52,743 nucleotides of DNA from Nocardiopsis sp. JB363 (GCF_900143625.1 NZ_FRFF01000173.1:1-52743); one strand, 5' to 3'; shown: positions 16,079-25,034, counted from the stretch's first letter. A program made the numbers and translations. The notes: a model not told the origin generated them from the sequence alone.

Positions 16079-16244
16079 CGACGATGGTCGTGGTGAGGGC
16101 GGTCTGGACGGCGTCGCCGGTGAGGATGACGTAGAGGAGGCCGGCGAACGCCACCACCGCCAGGGTGCAGATGGCGTATTCGGCCGTGGTCAGCCCTCGG
16201 TCGTCGAGGGAGACGGGCATGGTCGGGCACGGGCAGGGGAACAC
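16056..16244 (-). CDS. flp: Flp-type pilin (DUF4244)
   Basis: About 62 residues from GTG 16244, which has GGGAGG just upstream; ATG 16220 would give 54. The class signature is DDRG followed by LTTAEYAICTLAVVAFAGLL, in which prepilin peptidase would cut after Gly, leaving Glu at +5 and a single long hydrophobic helix. A short polar tail (LTTTIVDALGSDR) ends it. This is the major pilin of the Tad locus, equivalent to Rv3656c. No prepilin peptidase gene is seen in the window. It is the first gene of the - strand Tad unit. Confidence 0.82.
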   Translation of the reverse strand: MFPCPCPTMPVSLDDRGLTTAEYAICTLAVVAFAGLLYVILTGDAVQTALTTTIVDALGSDR

Positions 16245-16334
16245 GGAACCTCCCTGGTGACGGGGCGGATGAGGTTCCGCCCCACTTCCAGGTTGGGCGG
16301 TCCAGAGTCGGGAGGGAAGTGCCGATCCACAGCC

Positions 16335-16343
16335 TGTGGATAA
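16335..16343 (-). promoter_or_regulatory. TTATCCACA box upstream of flp
   Basis: This is the - strand match to the box upstream of ssd, sharing AGTTATCCACAG over 12 bases. The adjacent sequence CCACAG-CCTGTGG also forms a short palindrome. It lies about 90 bases before the flp start and just beyond the helicase stop. Confidence 0.4.
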
Positions 16344-16418
16344 CTTCGCGCACCCTGGAAAACCCACCCAGGAGAAGCCCCGAGTCCGACCCTCAACGGA
16401 GACATTCGCGGTACCCGG

Positions 16419-18722
16419 TCAGTCGCCCGCTTCGTGGGCCCCGCCGAGGACTTCGTCCAGGAGCCGCAGTGCGCCGGACTTGCTCAACGGCTCGTTGCCC
16501 GTGCCGCACTTGGGCGACTGGATGCAGGAGGGGCACCCCTGCTCGCACTCGCAGTCCGCGATCACCGCCCGGGTGGCCGTAAGCCACTCGCGGGCGGCGG
16601 CGTAGCCGCGTTCGGCGAACCCGGCTCCGCCCTCGTAACCGTCGTAGACGAACACCGTCAGGCGACCGGTGTCGGGATGCAGGGACGTGGAGACGCCACC
16701 GATGTCCCAGCGATCACAGGTCGCGAGTAGGGGCAGCATGCCGATGGAGGCGTGTTCCGCGGCGTGGGCGGCGCCGAGCAGTCCCACGTCCTCCTTGCGC
16801 AGCCGGTTCTCGCCCGTCTCGGTCAGCGTCCACCAGACCGCGCGGGTCTGCAGGGTGCGTTCGGGCATGTCCAAGGACTGCTCCCCGAGGACCGAACCGG
16901 TGCGCACGTCGCGTTTGAGGAACCCCACCACCTGGCGGGCCACCTCGACCTCGCCGAAGTGCACGCTCGCTCCGCTCGGCCAGGTCTCCTGCCGCAGTAC
17001 CGAGCGGATGGTGATGTCCGTGGTGTCACGGGCCCACGTGCTGTAGGGCGGCTCGGCGGTGTGCACCAGGGCTACGCCCTCCGCCAGGTCGAGGTCATCG
17101 ACCAGATGGGTGATCCCCTGGTGGAGGTAGACGGCGCCCGGGTGGACGGTGCCGTGCGCGGCGGCCTCGTCGATCTCACCGAGCAGTTGTCCGCTGCCGG
17201 TGTCGACGATCTGTACCGGTGGGCCACCCGAACCCCGGATATCGGCGAGGTCACTGGCTCTTTCATGGCTGGTCCAGAACCAGCCCCGTGGACGCTTTCT
17301 CAGCAGACCTCGTGCCACCAGATCGTCGAGTCGCTCCGCCACGCTCTCTCCGAAGAGGTCGAAGTCGGCACGCGTGATCGGAAGTTCTTGAGCGGCCGCG
17401 CACAGGTGCGGACCGAGGATGTGCGGGTTTTCCGGATCGAGGACGGTGGCCTCGACAGATCGTCCGAAAATAGCCTCGGGGTGGTGTGCCAGGTAGGTGT
17501 CGAGGGGGTCGTCCCGGGCGATGAACACGGCGAGCGCGTCGTTGCCGCGCCGGCCCGCGCGCCCGGCCTGCTGCCACAGGGAGGCCAGTGTCCCCGGCCA
17601 TCCCGCGATGAGCACCGCGTCCAATCCGCTGATGTCCACGCCGAGTTCGAGGGCGTTGGTGCTGGCCAGACCCAACAGTTCCCCCGAACGGAGCGCCTCC
17701 TCCAGGTCCCGCCGGTCACTCGCCAGGTAGCCGCCACGGTAGGCCGCCACCCGTTCGACCAGGTCGTGTTCGCCCTGCTCGGTGAGCATCCGTTGGGCGG
17801 TCAGCGCCACCACTTCCGCGCCCTGTCTGGAACGCACGAACACCAAGGTGCGCACCCGGTCCCGCACCAGGTCGACCAACATCTCGGCGGCCTGGGAGGG
17901 TGCGGTACGTCGGATCGGCGCGCCCTGCTCACCGGTGAGGTCGGTCATCTCCGGTTCCACGAGGGCCACGGACAGACCCGGCCGCGGCGAGCCGTCCTCG
18001 CTGATCGCGGTCACCGGTACACCGGTCAGCCGGGTGGCGCTCTCCGCCGGGGAGCCCGAAGTGGCCGACGCCAGCACGAACACCGGTTCCGAGCGGTAGC
18101 GGGCGCACACCCTGCGCAGACGCCGCAGGATCTGGGCGACGTGCGACCCGAACACCCCGCGGTACCGGTGCGCCTCGTCGATCACCACGTAGCGGAGTCG
18201 GCGCAGGAAGCGGGCCCACGCGCCGTGTCTGGGGAGCATCCCGTGGTGCAACATGTCCGGGTTGGTGAGTAGATATCCGGCGTGTTCGCGTGCCCAGGTG
18301 CGTTCCTCGGGGGCGGTGTCACCGTCATATACGGCCGCACGCATGCCCGAAAGTCCCAGGTCCGTAATCCACCTGAGTTGATCTTGGGCGAGCGCCTTGG
18401 TCGGTGAGAGGTAGAGCACCGTTCCACCTGCGTCGATCGCGTCCACAGCGGGCATGAGGAAGGCGAGCGACTTTCCCGAGGCGGTGCCCGTGGCTATGAT
18501 CACATCGCGGCCCGAACGTGCGAGATCTGCGGCTGCCGTCTGGTGGGACCACGGGCTCGTGATCCCCCGTTCGGCCAACCGTTCGACCAGGTGGGGAGCT
18601 GTCCATTCCGGCCACTCCCCGCTCACTCCCGCGTTCCGGGCCACATGCTCGATGTGGGTGACCTGCGGGTACCGGGTGTCGTCACGCCACACACCGGGGA
18701 GCATGGGCTCCGATCGCCTCAT
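16419..18722 (-). CDS. MrfA-like DEAD/DEAH-box helicase with DUF1998 and zinc-binding C-terminus
   Basis: 767 residues. Helicase motif I is in IATGTASGKS, motif II is DEAH (VVIDEAHRYRG), motif III SATSGS, and motif VI QQAGRAGRRG. The C-terminal domain ends with a four-cysteine cluster, CECEQGCPSCIQSPKCG, typical of the YprA/MrfA helicases, which translocate 3'-5' and act in repair of DNA damage such as crosslinks. The orthologous position next to Tad genes and bldG is held by Rv3649 and Streptomyces SCO3550. It is separated from the pilin genes by ~170 bases and is divergent from bldG. Confidence 0.88.
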   Translation of the reverse strand: MRRSEPMLPGVWRDDTRYPQVTHIEHVARNAGVSGEWPEWTAPHLVERLAERGITSPWSHQTAAADLARSGRDVIIATGTASGKSLAFLMPAVDAIDAGGTVLYLSPTKALAQDQLRWITDLGLSGMRAAVYDGDTAPEERTWAREHAGYLLTNPDMLHHGMLPRHGAWARFLRRLRYVVIDEAHRYRGVFGSHVAQILRRLRRVCARYRSEPVFVLASATSGSPAESATRLTGVPVTAISEDGSPRPGLSVALVEPEMTDLTGEQGAPIRRTAPSQAAEMLVDLVRDRVRTLVFVRSRQGAEVVALTAQRMLTEQGEHDLVERVAAYRGGYLASDRRDLEEALRSGELLGLASTNALELGVDISGLDAVLIAGWPGTLASLWQQAGRAGRRGNDALAVFIARDDPLDTYLAHHPEAIFGRSVEATVLDPENPHILGPHLCAAAQELPITRADFDLFGESVAERLDDLVARGLLRKRPRGWFWTSHERASDLADIRGSGGPPVQIVDTGSGQLLGEIDEAAAHGTVHPGAVYLHQGITHLVDDLDLAEGVALVHTAEPPYSTWARDTTDITIRSVLRQETWPSGASVHFGEVEVARQVVGFLKRDVRTGSVLGEQSLDMPERTLQTRAVWWTLTETGENRLRKEDVGLLGAAHAAEHASIGMLPLLATCDRWDIGGVSTSLHPDTGRLTVFVYDGYEGGAGFAERGYAAAREWLTATRAVIADCECEQGCPSCIQSPKCGTGNEPLSKSGALRLLDEVLGGAHEAGD

Positions 18723-18881
18723 CGAGAACCCTCCTCACTGGACACGTTCAAAGAGCACACGGCCCTTCGGACATGGCTTGGGCAACGATGGACATCGGTT
18801 TCAGTGTGACATCCGAGGGAAGAGTTGCGCGGGGTCACCGTTTTCCCGTCCCCATGGCGGGCAGACACTCAGGACACCCGT

Positions 18882-18907
18882 GGTTGAATGCGTGCTGGTG
18901 GGGTAAC
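18882..18907 (+). promoter_or_regulatory. Stress-sigma-type promoter for bldG
   Basis: GGTTG (18882-18886), a 14-base spacer, and GGGTAAC (18901-18907) match the GNNT-N14-16-GGGTAY form used by SigB/SigF/SigH-type factors of actinomycetes. It lies 51 bases before the bldG start. Because BldG-type proteins control such sigma factors, this would be a feedback arrangement. Confidence 0.45.
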
Positions 18908-18957
18908 GCCCGGCAGAGACCATTCGCGAGAATTCGCGGTTCGGCGCTGGAGGACTT

Positions 18958-19305
18958 GTGGACTTGAAGCTTGATCATTACACCGAGGGCGACACCGAGA
19001 TCGTGGTCGTTGAGGGTGAGATCGATGTCTATACCGCGCCCCGACTTCGCGAGCTGCTGATCGACCTGGTGAACAAGGGCAACTTCTACCTCGTGGTCAA
19101 CATGGAGAAGGTGGAGTTCCTGGACTCGACGGGCCTCGGTGTGCTCGTGGGCGGGCTGAAGCGCGTCCGTGCTCACGACGGAACGTTGGACCTGGTGTGC
19201 ACCCAGGAGCGGATCCTGAAGATCTTCCGGATCACCGGCCTGACCAAGGTGTTCGGCATCCATGACACGGTGCAGGAAGCCATCGACAAGCGCTCGTCGA
19301 AGTAG
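18958..19305 (+). CDS. bldG: Anti-sigma factor antagonist BldG
   Basis: 115 residues, a STAS-domain anti-anti-sigma factor. The phosphorylated serine lies in FLDSTGLGVL at Ser57, the same position as in Streptomyces BldG. Unphosphorylated protein binds anti-sigma kinases and releases their sigma factors, controlling development and stress responses. GTG 18958 has GGAGG 4 bases upstream. The next gene, 13 bases downstream, is its GHKL-type partner, as in Streptomyces. Confidence 0.93.
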   Translation: MDLKLDHYTEGDTEIVVVEGEIDVYTAPRLRELLIDLVNKGNFYLVVNMEKVEFLDSTGLGVLVGGLKRVRAHDGTLDLVCTQERILKIFRITGLTKVFGIHDTVQEAIDKRSSK

Positions 19306-19318
19306 CCCAGAGCGAGCG

Positions 19319-19873
19319 ATGGCAACTATCACGCTCACGATCAGCGCGCTCCCCGCTCACGTGCGCACGGCGCGGCTCATGGCCGCCACCGTCGCACGGC
19401 GGGCGGGAATCGCCGCCTCCGCGATCGATGAGATCAGGCTGGCGGTCGGTGAGGCCTGCTCTCGGGCGGTAGCGGCGCACAAGCTGCACTGCCCGACGCA
19501 GCCGATCCTGCTCCAGCTGATCGACGGGAGCGGACCTGATCCGGTGTCGGAGCCCCGCACCGACACCACGAGCCGAGCACCACGCGCCAACGGGAGCGCC
19601 ACACGACGATTCGAGGTCGTGGTTTCCGATCGAGCCCCCTCCAAGGACTCGGAGGAGCCCACCGACAACGTCGAACCCATACTCGATGGCCTTTTCCTCG
19701 ATGGCGATGACACCCCTCCCGGGGGCATATCCGGGTTCTCCCCCGGCCTCGGCCTGGCGGTGATCACCGGTCTCGCGGACGAGGTGAGCATCGAACCGCA
19801 GGACCTGGGAACGGTGGTGCGCATGAGCTGGCCGCTCAGCACCGACCAACCTCAGGATCCGAGCTCGAACTGA
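19319..19873 (+). CDS. GHKL ATP-binding anti-sigma factor (ApgA-like)
   Basis: 184 residues. The N box is EIRLAVGEACSRAVAAHK and the G box SPGLGLAVITGLAD. Between them is an extended low-complexity insert (about residues 85-120). This is the SpoIIAB/RsbW-type kinase fold that binds a sigma factor and phosphorylates its antagonist. Position directly after bldG matches SCO3548 (ApgA). ATG 19319 is used; the ribosome binding site is weak, consistent with coupling to bldG. Confidence 0.8.
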   Translation: MATITLTISALPAHVRTARLMAATVARRAGIAASAIDEIRLAVGEACSRAVAAHKLHCPTQPILLQLIDGSGPDPVSEPRTDTTSRAPRANGSATRRFEVVVSDRAPSKDSEEPTDNVEPILDGLFLDGDDTPPGGISGFSPGLGLAVITGLADEVSIEPQDLGTVVRMSWPLSTDQPQDPSSN

Positions 19874-19923
19874 CGGTGTTCGGCACCCGTAAGCCATGAC
19901 CGGGCCGCCGAGACGACACTACG

Positions 19924-19957
19924 AGGGGGCGCCTTCCCGATGGGGAAGGCGCCCCCT
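19924..19957 (+). terminator. Strong bidirectional terminator
   Basis: AGGGGGCGCCTTCCC (19924-19938) and GGGAAGGCGCCCCCT (19943-19957) form a perfect 15-bp stem with a 4-base GATG loop, followed by TCGTGTTCGTTC. It lies between the ends of the convergent anti-sigma gene and the protease gene and can serve both. Confidence 0.85.
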
Positions 19958-20048
19958 TCGTGTTCGTTCGGCCGTTCCTGTGCCCCCGCCGTCCTCCACC
20001 GCCCCGGGGCGGGCCCGGGACGGCGTTGTGCGGCGCGCTGCGGCCGGC

Positions 20049-21227
20049 TCAGTCGCAGGTCTGGGACGAGACCTCGGAAGTGGCGGCCAGCCCTTCCTGG
20101 GCGTTCTCCGCGACCTCGTCGGCGGTCAGCACGTAACCGGTCTCGTCCTCGTTGGTGGCCGCCGCGAACACGACCCCGTAGACCGTTCCGTCCGGGGCGA
20201 GCAACGGGCCACCGGAGTTACCGGGGCGCACCACCGCGCGCACCTGATAGATCTCCCGGCTCACCTGCTGGGAGTGGTAGAAGTCCGATCCCTGCGCGGT
20301 CTGCTCCGCTCGGATACGCGCGGGCACGGCGGTGAATCCGCTGTTGCGCGGGAATCCCGCCACGACCGCGTCGTCGCCCTGGTCCGCCTCGGCGTTGAAG
20401 TCCAGCGGGTCAAGGTCCAGGTCGGGCACGTGCAGCACCGCCAGGTCCTGCTGGGCGTCGAACAGCACCAGGGTGGCGGGCAACTGGTGGCCGTCCCTGG
20501 TGACCACGCGCATGTCGTCGGTGACCCCGGCGACCACGTGCGCGTTGGTCATGATGCGGTCCTCCCCGTAGGCGAACCCGGTCCCCTCGACGCGCCGCTG
20601 GCAGGAGGGAGCGGTACCGAGGACCTTGACCACGCTGCGGCTCGACTCGATGAGCTCGGGGGTGGTGAGAACGTCCGGGTCGGGGGGCTCGACCTCGGCG
20701 AGCTCACCGGTGCCCAGGCCACTGAAGACCTGTGGGAACGCGCTCTGGTCCACCACCTGCCGGAAGGTGGAGAACCCCTGGTGGGCGGCGTCGGGCATGA
20801 GCGTGTCCACCGATTGGAGGACGCGCGAGTCCCTGACCTGTTGGGAGACGTGTGGAAGCGCCGAGTTGGCGACCGTGCTGCCGACGAACCAGGCCACGAG
20901 CAGCACGGACAGACCGCTGATGAGGGCCCCGCCCAGTGCGTCCACGACACGCGCGGAGTCCCAGGTGACCCTGTTGCGCACCAGGGTGCCCAGGTAGGAG
21001 GCGAGGAACTGGCCCAGCGCGGCGGCCAGGAACACCACCGCGATCGCCAGCAACGCCTGCCGCCCCGGATCCTCGATCCAGTTCTGGATCGGCCCGGGAG
21101 CCGTCAGGGCCGCGATCACGCCCCCGCCTATGAAACCGACGAAGCTGAACACCCCGACGATGAATCCCTGTCGGTAGCCGGTCACCGCGAACAGCAGCAA
21201 CAGGACGACCAGAACCGCGTCGAGCAC
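20049..21227 (-). CDS. MarP-type membrane serine protease (CvpA domain plus trypsin-like domain)
   Basis: 392 residues. The N-terminal ~120 residues form a four-helix CvpA/colicin-V-production-like membrane domain. The extracytoplasmic protease domain has the triad His230 (TNAHVV), Asp261 (QQDLAVL) and Ser338 (RPGNSGGPL). Cys209 and the near-terminal Cys391 correspond to the disulfide of M. tuberculosis MarP (Rv3671c), which is needed for acid and oxidative stress resistance through cell-wall hydrolase processing. GTG 21227 has GGAGGACAACC upstream. Confidence 0.9.
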   Translation of the reverse strand: MLDAVLVVLLLLFAVTGYRQGFIVGVFSFVGFIGGGVIAALTAPGPIQNWIEDPGRQALLAIAVVFLAAALGQFLASYLGTLVRNRVTWDSARVVDALGGALISGLSVLLVAWFVGSTVANSALPHVSQQVRDSRVLQSVDTLMPDAAHQGFSTFRQVVDQSAFPQVFSGLGTGELAEVEPPDPDVLTTPELIESSRSVVKVLGTAPSCQRRVEGTGFAYGEDRIMTNAHVVAGVTDDMRVVTRDGHQLPATLVLFDAQQDLAVLHVPDLDLDPLDFNAEADQGDDAVVAGFPRNSGFTAVPARIRAEQTAQGSDFYHSQQVSREIYQVRAVVRPGNSGGPLLAPDGTVYGVVFAAATNEDETGYVLTADEVAENAQEGLAATSEVSSQTCD

Positions 21228-21251
21228 GGTTGTCCTCCAAAAGTTGAGCGG

Positions 21252-21905
21252 TTAACCGACCGGACGCAGACCTTGCGGGGTGGCTTCGAACTCATCGGTG
21301 AGACCCCGGACGCGCCACGGAAGTTCCCATCCGCCGAGCGCGAGCAGACCGTCGATGATCTGTCCGGTGAAGCCCCACACGAGCATTCCGTCCACGCGGA
21401 AGCCCGGACCCCACATCGGCCCGTCGCCGTAGCGAACCTTGACCCGGTTGGCCGGGTCGGCGAGGTCGGCGACGGGGACGCGGGAGACCGCGGCCACCTC
21501 GTCGATGTCCGCGGCGCGCACTTCGGAGGGTTCACGCCACCAACCGAGCACGGGGGCGACACGGAAGTCGCTGAAGCTCAGGTAGAGCTCGGGCAGCCGA
21601 CCCACCACGTCGATCCCCGCGGGGATCGCCCCGGTCTCCTCCTCGGCCTCGCGCACGGCGGCGGCCTCGGGTGAGGGGTCGGTGAGTTCGATCCGCCCTC
21701 CGGGGAAGGCGGGCTGTCCGGCGTGGCGGCGGAGTCCCTCCTTGCGCTGGATGAGCAGCAGGTCGGGTCCGCGGTCGGTCTCGCCGAACAGGATGAGGAC
21801 GGCCGACTCGCGGCCGCCGCGCGCCGGCGGGTGCATGGGTTCGGGCACCGGCATCGTTCGAGCGGCGTCCGCGAGGGCGGACAGCCAGAGCGGGGTCGAG
21901 TTCAT
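21252..21905 (-). CDS. NUDIX hydrolase, CoA pyrophosphatase-like
   Basis: 217 residues. The Nudix box lies at about 69-92 (FPGGRIEL ... AAAVREAEEETG) with the catalytic REAEEE core. The upstream QRKEGLRRHAGQPAFPGG resembles the NuCoA motif of NUDT7/NudL-type enzymes that cleave coenzyme A to phosphopantetheine and 3',5'-ADP. It is equivalent in position to Rv3672c. It ends 24 bases before the protease start, so the two are probably co-transcribed. Confidence 0.85.
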   Translation of the reverse strand: MNSTPLWLSALADAARTMPVPEPMHPPARGGRESAVLILFGETDRGPDLLLIQRKEGLRRHAGQPAFPGGRIELTDPSPEAAAVREAEEETGAIPAGIDVVGRLPELYLSFSDFRVAPVLGWWREPSEVRAADIDEVAAVSRVPVADLADPANRVKVRYGDGPMWGPGFRVDGMLVWGFTGQIIDGLLALGGWELPWRVRGLTDEFEATPQGLRPVG

Positions 21906-22236
21906 GAGGGAACCTGTTCCGGGATCATCGCACCGTCGTCTTTGGCCAGGGTGCGGACGTCTCGCGGGGCATGCGTCGTGCGAGCCCGTCCGGGATGTTC
22001 ATCCGGGTGGTTCCCAACCGGTCATCCGGTGGTGGGAACTCCAGTGTTCCACCACGGTGTCGGGGTCCGCCGGAGCACAGGGTCGGACCCGCCCGAGGCC
22101 CGTCTCGGGGGCCGATGTGTGCGCACTCACGTGATCAGGGTACAAACTGTCGCCGAGTGCTTCCCGGGGACCGGCCCCCACCGCGCAGGTGAGGGCCGGT
22201 TCCGGGTCGGGTCTCGGGACGGGCCTCGCAATGGGC
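21906..22236. other. Interval between nth and the NUDIX gene
   Basis: About 330 bases with no supported gene. It holds the nth terminator (22170-22200) and presumably the promoter of the NUDIX/protease unit; nothing else is recognised. Confidence 0.5.
22170..22200 (-). terminator. Terminator after nth
   Basis: ACCGGCCCCCACC and GGTGAGGGCCGGT pair over 13 positions with one mismatch around a 5-base loop, 37 bases past the nth stop on the - strand. Confidence 0.6.
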
Positions 22237-22986
22237 TCAGGCGAACGAACGCATGCGCAACAGCTTCTCGGCGGTCGGGGGATCCGTGGGGCCCTCTCCG
22301 AAGGACGGGCACCAATGCGCCACCGCACAGGCTCCGCAGGCGGGTCTGCGCGCGTGACAGACCCGTCGGCCGTGCCAGACCACGCGGTGGGACAGCATCG
22401 TCCAGTCCTTGCGGGGGAAGAGTTCTCCGATGGCGTGCTCGACCTTGACCGGGTCCTGCTCCTCGGTCCAGCCGAAACGCCGAACGAGTCGCCCGAAATG
22501 GGTGTCCACCGTGATACCCGGCACATCGAAGGCGTTACCGAGCAGTACGTTTGCGGTTTTTCGCCCTACACCGGGTAGTTTGACCAGGTCTGTGAGGTTT
22601 CCAGGAACCTCACCGCCGTGCCGTTCGCACAAGGCCTGACCCAAACCCATCAGGCTGTTGGCCTTGGCTCGGAAGAACCCCGTCGAACGGATCATCTCCT
22701 CCAAGTCCTCACGCCGGGCCGAAGCGTAAGCCTCGGCGTCGGGGTAGCGCGCGAAGAGCGCCGGAGTGACCTGGTTGACCCGCTTGTCGGTGCACTGCGC
22801 CGACAGGATCGTCGCGACCAGAAGCTCCAAGGGAGTGGTGAAGTTCAGTTCGGCGTGGGCGTCCGGATAGAGCTCGGAGAGCTCCCGGTACATCTTCCGT
22901 GCGCGGCGGACCAGCGCCAACCGGCTCTCACCGGTGGGTGTGGGCTCATCCGCGAGTGCGTCAGGGGTGTCACGAGGCATCGTCAC
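22237..22986 (-). CDS. nth: Endonuclease III
   Basis: About 249 residues of the HhH-GPD base-excision repair family, which removes oxidised pyrimidines and cleaves the abasic strand. The hairpin-helix-hairpin LPGVGRKTANVLL carries the catalytic Lys, the GPD Asp is in VDTHFGRLVRR, and the 4Fe-4S cluster ligands are in CHARRPACGACAVAHWC (C-x6-C-x2-C-x5-C). GTG 22986 is chosen for GGGAGG ~11 bases upstream; ATG 22980 or TTG 23007 are alternatives. It is divergent from crp, as in M. tuberculosis (Rv3674c/Rv3676). Confidence 0.93.
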   Translation of the reverse strand: MTMPRDTPDALADEPTPTGESRLALVRRARKMYRELSELYPDAHAELNFTTPLELLVATILSAQCTDKRVNQVTPALFARYPDAEAYASARREDLEEMIRSTGFFRAKANSLMGLGQALCERHGGEVPGNLTDLVKLPGVGRKTANVLLGNAFDVPGITVDTHFGRLVRRFGWTEEQDPVKVEHAIGELFPRKDWTMLSHRVVWHGRRVCHARRPACGACAVAHWCPSFGEGPTDPPTAEKLLRMRSFA

Positions 22987-23259
22987 AGGGTAGGCGTCCT
23001 CCCACAAGGGTAGGCCCGGAGCGCCGGAAACCGACGGCGCGTCGACGTTTCGGCCTCTTGATCGGGATTATGTGACCAATGTCCCGGTCATACGGCGCGG
23101 ATCGCCTTGAGACAGGCCGATGGCGACTAGGATCATACGGGCTGACGTCGGCTGTTGTGGGCACGTTGTCTCCCGGCGGACAAGCCGAGGTAACAACCTG
23201 GTTTCCCATCGGGTTGCGATATACGTCACACTGTTGACGGTCAGTTTTTAGGAGGACGT

Positions 23260-23943
23260 GTGGACGAGATCAACGAGGTGCTCCGGAAAGCTCCTCTGTT
23301 CGAGGCGCTGGACGAGGAGGACACGGCCGCGCTCCGCTCCTCGGTGAACGAGGTGCGTCTCGGCCGCGGTCAGACCCTGTTCAACGAGGGTGACGAGGGC
23401 GACCGCCTGTACGTCATCCTCAGCGGGAAGGTGAAGCTGACCCGCACGGCCATCGACGGCCGCGAGAACCTGCTGGGCGTGCTCGGCCCCAGCGAGATGT
23501 TCGGTGAACTCTCACTGTTCGACCCGCGCCCGCGCACCGCGAGCGCCGTGGCCGTCACCGACTCCGTACTCGCCGGCCTCGGCCACGACGACCTGCGGCC
23601 GTTCCTGGCCAGCCGCCCACAGGTGGGTCTGCAGCTGCTGAAGTCGCTGGCCGCCCGGCTGCGTCGCACCAACGACGTGATGGCCGACCTGGTCTTCACC
23701 GACGTGCCCGGCCGTGTGGCCAAGGCCCTGCTCGAACTCGCCGACAAATTCGGCAAGGAGGGCGACGACGGCCTGCACGTCCACCACGACCTCACCCAGG
23801 AGGAGCTCGCCCAGTTGGTCGGCGCCTCCCGTGAGACGGTCAACAAGGCCCTCGCCGAGTTCGCCCTGCGCGGCTGGCTGCGGATCGAGGCCAAGGCCGT
23901 GGTGCTGCTCGACGTCGAGCGGATGCGCCGCCGCGCCCGCTAG
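23260..23943 (+). CDS. crp: Crp/Fnr-family cAMP-type regulator
   Basis: 227 residues. The N-terminal cyclic-nucleotide-binding domain includes GDEGDRLYVILSGKVKLTR and the phosphate-binding cassette FGELSLFDPRPRTASAVA. A long dimerisation helix follows, then a winged HTH with LTQEELAQLVGASRETVNKA as recognition region. It is the orthologue of M. tuberculosis Crp (Rv3676) and Corynebacterium GlxR by sequence pattern and position. GTG 23260 follows TAGGAGGACGT. It is probably a global regulator of carbon and energy genes; no clear auto-regulatory palindrome was found upstream. Confidence 0.92.
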   Translation: MDEINEVLRKAPLFEALDEEDTAALRSSVNEVRLGRGQTLFNEGDEGDRLYVILSGKVKLTRTAIDGRENLLGVLGPSEMFGELSLFDPRPRTASAVAVTDSVLAGLGHDDLRPFLASRPQVGLQLLKSLAARLRRTNDVMADLVFTDVPGRVAKALLELADKFGKEGDDGLHVHHDLTQEELAQLVGASRETVNKALAEFALRGWLRIEAKAVVLLDVERMRRRAR

Positions 23944-23964
23944 AGCGAGCGCCCGAGAACGCTG

Positions 23965-23996
23965 TGCGGCCGTCGCCCTTCGGGGTGACGGCCGCA
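23965..23996 (+). terminator. crp terminator with UUCG loop
   Basis: TGCGGCCGTCGCCC (23965-23978), TTCG loop, GGGTGACGGCCGCA (23983-23996): a 14-bp stem with one G-U pair and the stable UUCG tetraloop, followed by GCTTTGTT. It lies between the convergent crp and MBL genes. Confidence 0.85.
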
Positions 23997-24063
23997 GCTT
24001 TGTTCGGGGGTGGAGGTCGACCGGTTCGAGGCCGCGGATCCGGGTCGGAGCCGCGATTCCGGG

Positions 24064-24870
24064 TCAGTTCTCGACGTCCTCGGGGAGCTCGCCCTTGACC
24101 GCCAGGTAGCGCAGTTGCGCCCGCACCGAGGAGGCCGCCGCGGGCCGGATGCTCTCCGCGACGTCCGGGTAGACCCGGTCGATGATCTCCTCCACCTTGG
24201 TGGCGCCGGCCCGCACCGCGTCGCGGATCTGCTCCAGGCGCGCCTCACGGTGGTCGATGTAGGAGTCGATGGCGGCCGACGGGGAGGTCAGGATCGGCCC
24301 GTGCCCGGGCAGCAGCGTCCGGACCCCGTGTGCCCTGACCAGGTCGCGCAGACGGTACATCGAGTCCATGTAGGGGGCCAGGCCGTCGTCCCCGTCGATC
24401 ACGCTGGTCCCGTGACCCAGGATCGTGTCGCCGGTGAGGATCGCGCTGTCCGACTCCAGTAGGAAGCAGACCGAGTCGTCGGTGTGCCCGGGGGTGGCGA
24501 TGACTCGGAGCTCCAGACCGTCGGCGGTGATCACCTGACCGTCCTCCAGCCCGGACCCGCCCAACCGCATCCCGGGGTCGACGGCGTGCACGGGGGCGCC
24601 GGTCAGCTCGGCGAAGTAGCGCGAACCCTCGGTGTGGTCGAAGTGCCGGTGGGTCAACAGCGTCATCTGCACCTGGGCGCCCTGTTCCTGCACGGTCCGC
24701 GCCACCCGTTCCAGGTGCCGCTCGTCGTGCGGCCCGGGGTCGACGACCACGACCCCCCGCGCCCCTGGTTCACGCAGGATCCAGGTGTTGGTTCCCTCCA
24801 GGGTCATCGGGCCAGGGTTGGGGCACAGCACGCAACCGGCGCGCAGCGTCCCGGAACCGTCGATCCTCAT
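24064..24870 (-). CDS. Metallo-beta-lactamase-fold hydrolase
   Basis: 268 residues. The metal-binding motif is THRHFDH (H74, H76, D78, H79), with GTNTW and the DPG loop (VVDPGPHDE) before it and GHTDDSVCF and LPGHGPI carrying later ligands. The C-terminal ~60 residues form a helical LACTB2-like tail (HREARLEQIRDAVRAGATKV). It may be a glyoxalase II- or LACTB2-type hydrolase or ribonuclease. It is equivalent in position to Rv3677c. ATG 24870 is preceded by GAGGTG; the long frame upstream is a read-through in the antisense of the NUDIX gene. Confidence 0.88.
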   Translation of the reverse strand: MRIDGSGTLRAGCVLCPNPGPMTLEGTNTWILREPGARGVVVVDPGPHDERHLERVARTVQEQGAQVQMTLLTHRHFDHTEGSRYFAELTGAPVHAVDPGMRLGGSGLEDGQVITADGLELRVIATPGHTDDSVCFLLESDSAILTGDTILGHGTSVIDGDDGLAPYMDSMYRLRDLVRAHGVRTLLPGHGPILTSPSAAIDSYIDHREARLEQIRDAVRAGATKVEEIIDRVYPDVAESIRPAAASSVRAQLRYLAVKGELPEDVEN

Positions 24871-25034
24871 CGCACCTCGTTTCGCTCGCAGGAACCGGAC
24901 CGGTCTGAAGGACGACCAAGGGAACATGGTGGGATACCTATCCGCGACCGGTCGCCCCCTACCGTCGAACGGCCTCTCCGTGTCCGTCACACGGTCGAAA
25001 GTCTCCGCGACGTCGGTCTCAGGGCGTCGTGGTC

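Noticed and set aside
23041..23259. Crp binding site upstream of crp (TGTGAC...GGTCATA)
   Set aside because: The half-sites are 12 bases apart rather than 6, so they do not form a Crp palindrome.
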